A program made the position numbers and the translations under genes. Shown in pieces: positions 1 through 5,603 of a stretch of DNA of 6,498 bases. Each line of letters begins with the position of its first letter. Within the stretch, counting starts at the first letter, position 1. The stretch covers positions 1-6,498 of the forward strand of contig JAUWQS010000094.1 of NCBI GenBank assembly GCA_030610915.1. Reading direction: 5' to 3'. The notes beneath the pieces are model-generated. The model searched no databases, was not told where the DNA came from, and saw only the letters and a program-made list of their open reading frames with translations. The stretch is from Pseudomonadota bacterium. Its GTDB lineage: Bacteria; Desulfobacterota; Syntrophia; Syntrophales; JADFWA01.

Positions 1-76
1 TATCAAGGTCGTGCCAGATCATATCTGATAATGCTTCTGCCAGCTTGTAAACATCCAACTTGTAAACTCGTTTCAT
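1..76 (-). CDS. four-helix-bundle protein (23S rRNA intervening-sequence protein family), N-terminal fragment
   Basis: Read on the minus strand, an ATG at 74-76 opens a frame that stays open to the window edge (25 codons). The peptide contains VYKLAEALSDMIW, which matches the first amphipathic helix typical of the small (about 115-130 residue) four-helix-bundle proteins first described from intervening sequences in 23S rRNA genes and structurally related to the Avd proteins of diversity-generating retroelements. The molecular role of stand-alone members is unknown. A purine-rich GGGAG lies only two bases before the ATG, closer than usual for a ribosome binding site. Degenerate 7-base repeats directly precede it. 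The gene follows secA in the same direction after 142 bases. The remaining roughly 100 residues are outside the window, so the family call rests on one helix only. Confidence 0.68.
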   Translation of the reverse strand, partial: MKRVYKLDVYKLAEALSDMIWHDLD

Positions 77-78
77 CT

Positions 79-113
79 CTCCCAAATTTCTACTTTCCAA
101 TTTCAAGTTTCAA
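79..113. repeat. degenerate 7-base tandem array upstream of the four-helix-bundle gene
   Basis: Four consecutive heptamers at 86-92, 93-99, 100-106 and 107-113 fit the plus-strand pattern NTTTCNA; a fifth, weaker unit (79-85) runs up to the start region of the four-helix-bundle gene. The period is seen directly; its function is unknown. Confidence 0.6.
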
Positions 114-126
114 GCCGTGAACGGCT
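113..126. repeat. short perfect inverted repeat
   Basis: AGCCGT and ACGGCT (113-118 and 121-126) are complementary around a 2-base centre. No T-run follows on either strand, so it does not look like a terminator. It may be part of the repeat cluster between secA and the four-helix-bundle gene. Confidence 0.4.
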
Positions 127-150
127 GCTAAGAATGAATGCAACCTGGCT

Positions 151-181
151 CACGGACAAACGAGTTTGTCCATGCCACCCG
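151..181 (-). repeat. 31-base repeat with palindromic core, copy 1
   Basis: The reverse complement of this segment is identical over 31 bases to 2930-2960, so the two copies form an inverted pair around secA. The core is an 8-base stem, GGACAAAC / GTTTGTCC (154-161 and 164-171), around a 2-base centre. It lies 38 bases past the secA stop codon. No T-run follows in the secA direction, so a repeat element is more likely than a terminator. Confidence 0.85.
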
Positions 182-183
182 TC

Positions 184-204
184 CACTTTTTCATTTTTCA
201 TTTT
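184..204. repeat. 7-base tandem run after secA
   Basis: Two perfect copies of TCATTTT (191-197 and 198-204) follow a related unit CACTTTT (184-190). The run lies 15 bases past the secA stop codon. Low complexity makes it weak by itself, but it shares the 7-base period of the other arrays in this window. Confidence 0.5.
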
Positions 205-218
205 GATATTTACATCCC

Positions 219-2741
219 CTACCTTCCACAACAATTCTTGTATTTTTTCCCGCTGCCGCATGGGCAGGGATCATTCCTTCCTATTTTTTTACCTTCTCTC
301 CTAACCGTCTTTGGCGCTGTCTCGGTATCTCCATGACTCATGGTATAATTCTGCGCATGATGCCTGTACATCTGCTCTATCTCTTCCTCCCTCCGGATCT
401 GCACCATGGACAATTTTTCAACTGTATCCTCCTTAATCCGGTGGACCATATCGATGAACATCTCGTATCCTTCCCGCTGATATTCTCGCTTGGGGTCTTT
501 CTGCCCATATCCCCGCAGCCCGATACCCTCCTTGAGATGATCCATTGCAAGCAGGTGATCCTTCCACTGCGTATCTATAGGCTGGAGCATAAGAACCTTC
601 ATCAGATAAGCCATGGTCGGTTTGCCGAAATCTTTTTCCTTGTCGCGCAGCAGACCACCGGCGCCTGAAATTATCTTTTCTCGAATCACTTCTATATCAA
701 GATCATCCCGATTTAACTCGCAAAGGTTGAGTTTCAAAGAAAACTGCTTAAAAATCCTGTCATCGAGACCCTTGAGATTCCACTCTTCAGGATGAAGCTT
801 CTCATCTACATAATCAGCTAACATGTCATCGGTAATTTCTTCTAACATATCATCGATATCCGACCACAGATCTTCGCCCTTCAGGACTTTTTTACGCTGA
901 TCGTACACAACCTCCCTCTGCCTGTTCATCACATCATCATACTCGATGAGCTGCTTGCGTATATCAAAATTCTGCCCTTCCACCTTCTTCTGGGCATTTT
1001 CAATCGCTTTCGATATGAGATTGTGTTCGATCGGCTGCCCTTCTTCAATACCGATCCTGTCCATAACAGATGATATCCGGTCGGCGCCGAATATACGCAG
1101 AAGATCATCCTCCAGGGAAAGGTAAAATCTCGAAGAACCCCCATCTCCCTGTCTGCCTGATCTTCCCCTGAGCTGATTATCTATCCGCCTGCTTTCATGC
1201 CTCTCCGTTCCCAATATGTGAAGCCCGCCGAGTCCCGCAATGCCTTCACCGAGTTTTATATCGGTACCTCTTCCTGCCATGCTGGTTGATATTGTAACAG
1301 CGCCCGGTTGCCCTGCCTCTGCGATTATTTCAGCCTCCTTCTCGTGATTTTTGGCATTCAGGACGTGGTGTTTTATGCCTGTCCTTATAAGGCGCTTACT
1401 CAAAAACTCAGACTTTTCGATAGATATGGTCCCGACTAAAACCGGTCTGCCAATCCCGTGCAATTCCTTTATCTCTTCAACAACGGCATTAAGCTTTTCC
1501 CCTTCTGTTTTGTAGATAACATCCGAGAAGTCTGTCCTTATCATCGGCATATTTGTCGGAACGACGATGACATCCAGACCATATATCTCCTTAAACTCGG
1601 CAGCTTCCGTGTCAGCCGTCCCTGTCATCCCTGCCAGTTTCCCGTACATCCTGAAATAATTTTGAAAGGTAATCGACGCAAGGGTCTGATTCTCTCTTTC
1701 TATCTTTACCCTCTCTTTTGCCTCTAACGCCTGGTGGAGGCCATCACTATATCTCCTCCCCGGCATGACCCTGCCTGTAAACTCATCAACGATCAGTACC
1801 TCCCCTTCTTTCACAAGATAATCGACATCCTTTTTAAACAGAGTATGGGCTTTGAGAGCCTGATTAACGTGATGAAGCGCCTCTATATTTCCGGGTTCGA
1901 ATAGATTCTGAACCTTAAGGTATTTTTCCGCCTTTGCCACTCCATCCTCTGTAAGGACAACCGTCCTGCTCTTTTCCTCTATAGTGTAATCCTGCTCTTT
2001 TTTGAGCCTGGGGATCATCTGATTGACACTGTAGTACAGATCCGTTGACTCATCCGATGCGCCGGATATTATAAGCGGCGTCCTTGCCTCATCTATCAAT
2101 ATGCTGTCAACCTCATCAACAATCGCATAATTGAATTCTCTCTGGACGTAATCTTCGAGGTCGAACTTCATATTGTCTCTAAGATAGTCGAACCCGAACT
2201 CGTTGTTTGTCCCATAAGTGATGTCCGAGTTATAGGCGGCCCTCCTCTCGTCATCATCCATACCATGGACAATCGCCCCTACGGAGAGACCGAGAAACTT
2301 ATAGACAGGGCTCATCCATTTGGCATCCCTCCCGGCGAGATAGTCATTAACTGTAACAACATGAACACCGCTGCCTGCCAGCGCATTCAGATATATGGGC
2401 ATCGTTGCGGCCAGAGTCTTACCTTCTCCCGTTTTCATCTCCGCAATCTTCCCCTCATGCAGGACAAGGCCGCCTATCACCTGTGCGTCAAAGGGCCTCA
2501 TCATCAATGTCCTTCTGGCTGCCTCCCTGACAACCGCAAAGGCCTCCGTTAGGATATCATCAAGCTCCGCCCCTTTTTCAAGCTTCTCCTTAAAATATCC
2601 TGTTTGTGCCATGAGTTGAGAATCGCTTTGGGTCCTTACAGAAGGTTCAAAATCATTTATTTCTTCAAGAGTCAGAGATAATCTCTTCAACTCCCTGTCA
2701 TTCTTGCTTCCTATAACCTTCTTTAATATTGAGCCTAACAT
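219..2741 (-). CDS. secA: protein translocase subunit SecA
   Basis: SecA is the cytoplasmic and membrane-associated ATPase that pushes unfolded preproteins through the SecYEG channel. The 840-residue product has the full family order: Walker A MKTGEGKT at 102-109, DEVD Walker B at 209-212, the preprotein cross-linking region at about 222-370, [13 protein letters not shown] from 371, second helicase domain with MAGRGTD at 488-494 and [11 protein letters not shown] at 523-533, helical scaffold and wing domains, then a polar linker. The C-terminal SEC-C zinc site (C826, C828, C837, C838) is the form that binds SecB or ribosomes in well-studied SecA. No key residue is missing. The ATG at 2739-2741 gives the usual SecA N-terminus (KNDRELKRL near residue 13) and is preceded by GAGGT at 2746-2750 with normal spacing. 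The M23 gene lies 314 bases upstream in the same direction, but a terminator stands between them. Confidence 0.98.
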   Translation of the reverse strand: MLGSILKKVIGSKNDRELKRLSLTLEEINDFEPSVRTQSDSQLMAQTGYFKEKLEKGAELDDILTEAFAVVREAARRTLMMRPFDAQVIGGLVLHEGKIAEMKTGEGKTLAATMPIYLNALAGSGVHVVTVNDYLAGRDAKWMSPVYKFLGLSVGAIVHGMDDDERRAAYNSDITYGTNNEFGFDYLRDNMKFDLEDYVQREFNYAIVDEVDSILIDEARTPLIISGASDESTDLYYSVNQMIPRLKKEQDYTIEEKSRTVVLTEDGVAKAEKYLKVQNLFEPGNIEALHHVNQALKAHTLFKKDVDYLVKEGEVLIVDEFTGRVMPGRRYSDGLHQALEAKERVKIERENQTLASITFQNYFRMYGKLAGMTGTADTEAAEFKEIYGLDVIVVPTNMPMIRTDFSDVIYKTEGEKLNAVVEEIKELHGIGRPVLVGTISIEKSEFLSKRLIRTGIKHHVLNAKNHEKEAEIIAEAGQPGAVTISTSMAGRGTDIKLGEGIAGLGGLHILGTERHESRRIDNQLRGRSGRQGDGGSSRFYLSLEDDLLRIFGADRISSVMDRIGIEEGQPIEHNLISKAIENAQKKVEGQNFDIRKQLIEYDDVMNRQREVVYDQRKKVLKGEDLWSDIDDMLEEITDDMLADYVDEKLHPEEWNLKGLDDRIFKQFSLKLNLCELNRDDLDIEVIREKIISGAGGLLRDKEKDFGKPTMAYLMKVLMLQPIDTQWKDHLLAMDHLKEGIGLRGYGQKDPKREYQREGYEMFIDMVHRIKEDTVEKLSMVQIRREEEIEQMYRHHAQNYTMSHGDTETAPKTVRREGKKIGRNDPCPCGSGKKYKNCCGR

Positions 2742-2755
2742 ATTTACCTCTTTTC

Positions 2756-2783
2756 AAAAAAAAACCGGTAATAAATTACCGGT
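2756..2783 (-). terminator. intrinsic terminator just upstream of the secA ribosome binding site
   Basis: On the minus strand ACCGGTAAT (2783-2775) pairs perfectly with ATTACCGGT (2772-2764) around a 2-base centre, in practice about 8 pairs with a 4-base loop. Nine T residues (2764-2756, the first being the last stem base) follow. This is a textbook Rho-independent signal in the direction of secA. The T-run ends five bases before GAGGT, the secA ribosome binding site. It would stop transcription arriving from the M23 gene. On the plus strand no T-run follows, so it works one way only. Activity is inferred from structure. Confidence 0.75.
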
Positions 2784-2813
2784 ATCATACATCAACTCAC
2801 CTTATATTCGCAA
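2784..2813 (-). promoter_or_regulatory. candidate secA promoter overlapping the terminator
   Basis: The minus strand shows TTGCGA (2813-2808) as a -35 element, an 18-base spacer, and TATGAT (2789-2784, five of six matches to TATAAT) as a -10 element. Transcription would start near 2778-2776, inside the 5' arm of the hairpin, so this transcript would lack most of that arm and escape termination. The -35 matches consensus at only four of six positions, so the call is moderate. Confidence 0.45.
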
Positions 2814-2830
2814 GCGGGATACTCAAATCA

Positions 2831-2858
2831 GGTTCAAGGTTCCGGGGTTCACAGTTCA
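2831..2858. repeat. GTTC-type degenerate 7-base array with one arm of a 13-base inverted repeat
   Basis: Four units of about 7 bases, each with TTC, run across 2831-2858. Within it, GTTCCGGGGTTCA (2839-2851) recurs in inverted orientation at 3037-3049, so the two arms bound about 211 bases. The inverted pair is exact; whether it marks a mobile element is inference. Confidence 0.65.
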
Positions 2859-2891
2859 GTGGCTAAAAAACAATGAACCCTACGAGCCGGA

Positions 2892-2919
2892 AAAGCTGAA
2901 AGCTGAAAGCTCAAAGCTC
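2892..2919. repeat. four tandem copies of a 7-base unit, AAAGCT[GC]
   Basis: AAAGCTG at 2892-2898 and 2899-2905 is followed by AAAGCTC at 2906-2912 and 2913-2919. The clean tandem structure is the clearest of the 7-base arrays in the window. Function is unknown; replication slippage or a bound protein with this spacing are both possible. Confidence 0.85.
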
Positions 2920-2929
2920 ATAAGGCATG

Positions 2930-2960
2930 CGGGTGGCATGGACAAACTCGTTTGTCCGTG
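2930..2960 (+). repeat. 31-base repeat with palindromic core, copy 2
   Basis: This is identical to the reverse complement of 151-181. Here the arms extend further: 2936-2947 pairs with 2950-2961 with a single T.G wobble, giving a 12-pair hairpin around the 2-base centre. It lies between secA and the M23 gene, 189 bases before the secA start codon. No T-run adjoins it. Confidence 0.85.
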
Positions 2961-3016
2961 CATAACTACTCAGGTTAAAAGGTTTTTGTTGTGTTTCGCA
3001 TCTCAACCCAACCTAC

Positions 3017-3050
3017 AAAAAAAAACCGTGAACCCCTGAACCCCGGAACG
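3017..3050 (-). terminator. possible weak terminator after the M23 gene, overlapping a GAAC-type repeat array
   Basis: On the minus strand, just after the M23 stop codon, CCGT and ACGG (3050-3047 and 3029-3026) could close a small hairpin followed by nine T residues (3025-3017). The interior does not pair well, so the stem is short. The same stretch is a plus-strand array with GAAC every 8 bases and carries the second arm (3037-3049) of the 13-base inverted repeat. Termination here is uncertain. Confidence 0.3.
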
Positions 3051-3055
3051 GCCAC

Positions 3056-3946
3056 CTAAAACAGATACCTCCGGGGATTTACGGAAACACCATTTATGTA
3101 AATGCCATAGTGAAGATGCGTGCCCGTGCTTCGACCGGAGTTGCCCACATAACCTATAACATCTCCCCGTTTAACCGTCTGCCCGTTTTTGACGGCGCTC
3201 TTCAGCAAATGACCATAGCAGGTGGATATCCCATTTCGATGATTTATTCTAAGCATATTTCCCATGCCTTTTTTTTTAGAGACACTCGTCACAATGCCGC
3301 CCGCCGGCGCAACTATCTCTTTCCCCACTCTCGTCGCAATATCTATCCCTCTGTGAAATTGCCTCTTCCCCGTAAATGGGGAAGTTCTATACCCGAATTC
3401 AGAACTCACCCAACCCATCACCGGCCAGATAGAGGGGGTGGAAGCCAGCACGGATTGCTGCTTTGTCAGAAAGTCCGACAGTTCTCTAAAACTCTTATCC
3501 TGGAAAGTTGCTTCTTCCAATAGCCTGTCAATATCTTTACGTATATTGCCAATCAGGAATTCCTGTAATTCCGCATCGCTCTCTTCAGGTATCGGTCCGC
3601 CTATGCCAAGTATCTGATTCTTGTCATGACCACCTTCAAGATTGGTCATAATCCTTATTTTTCTATCGAAACGCTGCATGGCCATCATTTTCTTTTCAAA
3701 TTCGCCGACCTTTCCTGATAGCAGATCAATCTGATTTTTTTGAGCTGCAGTCAACCGCTTCAGACTGGCGAGCTCCGATGCCTTCCCCTTGATTTTTACA
3801 TAATCGTATGAGAAATATATGACACATAAAACAAGAACAGCAATTGAAACTGAGACAAATTTTATAAGAGCGCTTGTTGCGTATATCTTTTTGACAGAAC
3901 TTCCCTTCTGAGGAACAATAATAAGGGTATAATCTTTTATTGTCAT
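3056..3946 (-). CDS. membrane-anchored M23 family metallopeptidase
   Basis: This is probably a zinc endopeptidase that cuts peptidoglycan cross-links in the periplasm, or an LytM-type regulator of such enzymes. The 296-residue product has a short cytoplasmic N-terminus, one membrane segment at about 27-47, a charged region predicted by eye to be coiled coil at about 52-95, a helical linker, and a C-terminal M23 domain from about 178. The catalytic set is intact: HRGID (H198, D202), YGHL (H246) and HLH (H277, H279), so an active enzyme is more likely than a degenerate LytM partner. The ATG at 3944-3946 has a strong AAGGAGAG upstream at normal spacing. It precedes secA in the same direction, 314 bases apart; an M23 gene before secA is, as I recall, a recurrent order in deltaproteobacterial-type genomes. 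The specific substrate cannot be read from the sequence. Confidence 0.93.
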   Translation of the reverse strand: MTIKDYTLIIVPQKGSSVKKIYATSALIKFVSVSIAVLVLCVIYFSYDYVKIKGKASELASLKRLTAAQKNQIDLLSGKVGEFEKKMMAMQRFDRKIRIMTNLEGGHDKNQILGIGGPIPEESDAELQEFLIGNIRKDIDRLLEEATFQDKSFRELSDFLTKQQSVLASTPSIWPVMGWVSSEFGYRTSPFTGKRQFHRGIDIATRVGKEIVAPAGGIVTSVSKKKGMGNMLRINHRNGISTCYGHLLKSAVKNGQTVKRGDVIGYVGNSGRSTGTHLHYGIYINGVSVNPRRYLF

Positions 3947-4001
3947 TTCAACTCTCCTTGAGGTAGAAAGTAATGAAAACTGACATTACAGAAGTGGTCT
4001 G

Positions 4002-4029
4002 AAATTACCATAAAAATCTTAAAAGTCAA
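4002..4029 (-). promoter_or_regulatory. candidate promoter for the M23 peptidase gene
   Basis: On the minus strand TTGACT (4029-4024, five of six matches to the -35 consensus) is followed after 16 bases by TAATTT (4007-4002), preceded by TGG as in an extended -10. The transcript would start about 50 bases before the M23 start codon. The -10 is a poor match, so this is a moderate call. Confidence 0.45.
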
Positions 4030-4066
4030 GGGCATATTGAAAAACTGCCTCTTGCTATCCGTAAGC

Positions 4067-4094
4067 GTTCAGAGGTTAAGAGTTCAGGTTTGAT
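4067..4094. repeat. degenerate 7-base run upstream of the radical SAM gene
   Basis: GTTCAGA, GGTTAAG, AGTTCAG and GTTTGAT follow one another in 7-base phase at 4067-4094. The units are only loosely similar to each other but resemble the GTTC-type array at 2831-2858. Confidence 0.35.
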
Positions 4095-4125
4095 AGCTTT
4101 GAACCAGTGAAATGAAGGTCATGCC

Positions 4126-5475
4126 ATGAAAAGAAACATTTTATTAATCAATCCCTGGATACATGATTTTGCCGCCTATGACTTCTGGATAAAACCGCTT
4201 GGTCTCCTGTATATAGCCTCTTTTTTAAGGAAAAACTGCTATAACGTCCATTTCATCGATTGTCTTAACCCGGCTCACCCGGAAATGAGACATGAAAAAC
4301 ATATCAAACGCCCCAGGAGAAAATCCCGGGGCGACGGTAAATATCCAAAGGAAAACATCGGGAAACCAGATCCATTAAAAGATATATCAAAAAGATATAA
4401 TAGATACGGTATAACCCCGCGTATCTTCAGGGAAGAGCTTCTCGGGATTGAAAGACCTGAAATGGTATTTGTCACATCGATGATGACATACTGGTATCCG
4501 GGAGTTTTTGAAGTGATAAGGATCGTGCGTGAGACTTTTCCCGGTGTGCCGATCGTCCTCGGTGGAAATTACGTTACTCTCTGTCCGTCGCATGCATCCG
4601 AGAATTCAGGCGCGGACTTTACGCTAACCGGCGAAGGTGAGAGAAATATCCCGGACTTATTGAAGGATATTTTCGGCAATTATCCTGATTTCATTCCTGA
4701 TTTAGATGACCTTGATTCATATCCTCCCCCCGCCTTCGACCTCATGCCGACCAGCAACCATATCTCCATCCTCACCTCGAAAGGGTGTCCTTACAGATGC
4801 ACATATTGCGCATCCCATGTTTTGAACAATAACTTCAGGACAAGGGATCCGATAAAAGTTGTTGATGAAATAGAATACTGGAATAACCTCCGGGGGATCA
4901 AAAACTTCTCCTTCTATGATGACGCCCTTCTTGTATATCCTGAAGCAAGGGCTGTTCCAATGTTGAAAGAAATAATAAAAAGGAGGCTTGCTTGCAATTT
5001 TCATTGTCCCAATGGTCTCCATCTCAGGGAGATCACTGAAAAGACAGGCAAACTGATGTTCCGGGCAGGATTCAAAACGATCCGCTTCGGCCTTGAGACT
5101 TCAAATGTAAAAAGGCAGATTGAGACTGGTGGAAAGGTCGACAATGAAGATTTGAAGGAAGCAGTGGCCTATCTGAAAGAAGCAGGTTATATATCCTGTG
5201 ATATTGGGATATATATTCTCTGTGGATTACCGGGGCAGAGCGCTTCCGAAGTGCGCGAGAGCATCAACCTTGTCAGGTTATACGGGGCAAACCCGATAAT
5301 AGCGGAATTTTCTCCCATTCCGGGGACCCCGATCTGGAAAGAGGCGGTAAAGTCATCTGAATATGACATTACAGGAGAACCCTTGTTTCACAACAATTCC
5401 CTCCTCCCATGTCAGGGAGAGCAGTTGACCTATGAAATGTACAGAGATCTGAAGACGCTGGCAAGAGGACACTAA
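4126..5475 (+). CDS. radical SAM protein with N-terminal B12-binding-like domain, substrate unknown
   Basis: The 449-residue product begins with a Rossmann-like half (about 1-190) of the B12-binding radical SAM type: NILLINPW at the start, PLGLLYIASFLR, LGGNYVTL near 145 and TGEGE near 166. A basic linker (about 55-95) interrupts it. I see no DxHxxG cobalamin-ligand motif, as is common in this class. The radical SAM core follows, with the 4Fe-4S ligands C221, C225 and C228 in CPYRCTYC, then RFGLETS at 320-326, CGLPGQS at 366-372 and EFSPIPGTPIW at 394-404. Such enzymes cleave S-adenosylmethionine to start radical methylations, ring contractions or other changes, but nothing here names the substrate. 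The ATG at 4126 has GAAGG at 4114-4118, 7 bases before it. It is divergent from the M23 gene and lies 128 bases before the prenyl synthase gene. Confidence 0.9.
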   Translation: MKRNILLINPWIHDFAAYDFWIKPLGLLYIASFLRKNCYNVHFIDCLNPAHPEMRHEKHIKRPRRKSRGDGKYPKENIGKPDPLKDISKRYNRYGITPRIFREELLGIERPEMVFVTSMMTYWYPGVFEVIRIVRETFPGVPIVLGGNYVTLCPSHASENSGADFTLTGEGERNIPDLLKDIFGNYPDFIPDLDDLDSYPPPAFDLMPTSNHISILTSKGCPYRCTYCASHVLNNNFRTRDPIKVVDEIEYWNNLRGIKNFSFYDDALLVYPEARAVPMLKEIIKRRLACNFHCPNGLHLREITEKTGKLMFRAGFKTIRFGLETSNVKRQIETGGKVDNEDLKEAVAYLKEAGYISCDIGIYILCGLPGQSASEVRESINLVRLYGANPIIAEFSPIPGTPIWKEAVKSSEYDITGEPLFHNNSLLPCQGEQLTYEMYRDLKTLARGH

Positions 5476-5556
5476 GGGTTTTCATATAAACTCTTGCAAC
5501 GTACCGATGTCCTTGATAGATAATAACCATCAGTTGTGCTTAAAATTTCGGTAGCC

Positions 5557-5584
5557 GTTCAGGATTCCGGCTTGTCCGGGTCAG
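5557..5584. repeat. degenerate 7-base run upstream of the prenyl synthase gene
   Basis: GTTCAGG (5557-5563), ATTCCGG (5564-5570), CTTGTCC (5571-5577) and GGGTCAG (5578-5584) keep a 7-base phase with a TTC or related core. The array ends 9 bases before the ribosome binding site. No clear terminator for the radical SAM gene is visible in this 128-base gap. Confidence 0.4.
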
Positions 5585-5592
5585 GATACGTT

Positions 5593-5598
5593 AAAGGA
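5593..5598 (+). promoter_or_regulatory. ribosome binding site that sets the prenyl synthase start
   Basis: AAAGGA at 5593-5598 is 5 bases before ATG 5604. It overlaps the other in-frame ATG at 5598, which therefore has no room for a binding site, so 5604 is the preferred start. Confidence 0.65.
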
Positions 5599-5603
5599 TG
5601 GTA

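Larger units (their letters stand above)
2742..3055. other. 314-base non-coding gap between secA and the M23 peptidase gene
   Basis: No convincing gene is present on either strand; the open plus-strand frame here is full of repeat sequence and has no family resemblance. From the secA side the gap holds the secA ribosome binding site, an intrinsic terminator (2756-2783), a candidate secA promoter (2784-2813), a GTTC-type 7-base array (2831-2858), a perfect 4 x 7 array (2892-2919), the second copy of the 31-base repeat (2930-2960), and a GAAC-type array next to nine A residues (3017-3049). Confidence 0.8.

Noticed and set aside
1..120. Open plus-strand frame from the left edge to a TGA at 118-120, and a short tail ending at a TGA at 26-28, as possible C-terminal ends of a plus-strand gene
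   Set aside because: The plus frame runs through the 7-base array and shows no family resemblance. The minus strand of the same bases gives a recognisable four-helix-bundle N-terminus with a start codon.
151..181. Hairpin after secA as its terminator
   Set aside because: The stem has only a 2-base centre and no T-run follows in the secA direction. An exact copy sits elsewhere in the window, so a repeat element explains it better.
929..1727. Several reading frames opposite to or within secA
   Set aside because: They lie wholly inside a complete, well-conserved secA and show no recognisable motifs of their own.
2892..2919. Tandem units as the beginning of a CRISPR array
   Set aside because: The units are 7 bases long and directly abut each other with no spacers, and no cas gene is present.
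2704..3039. Plus-strand reading frame across the gap before secA as a small gene
   Set aside because: It overlaps the secA start, terminator and repeat arrays, has no good ribosome binding site, and its product looks like translated repeats.
2742..3055. A SecM-like arrest peptide gene upstream of secA
   Set aside because: No minus-strand reading frame with a start, signal sequence and arrest-like C-terminus is visible in the gap. The regulatory signals seen are a hairpin and a promoter-like sequence.
4121..4129. ATG at 4121 as an alternative start or a two-codon leader (ATG CCA TGA) overlapping the radical SAM start
   Set aside because: It is only two bases from the ribosome binding site and in another frame; the ATG at 4126 has correct spacing and opens the full protein.
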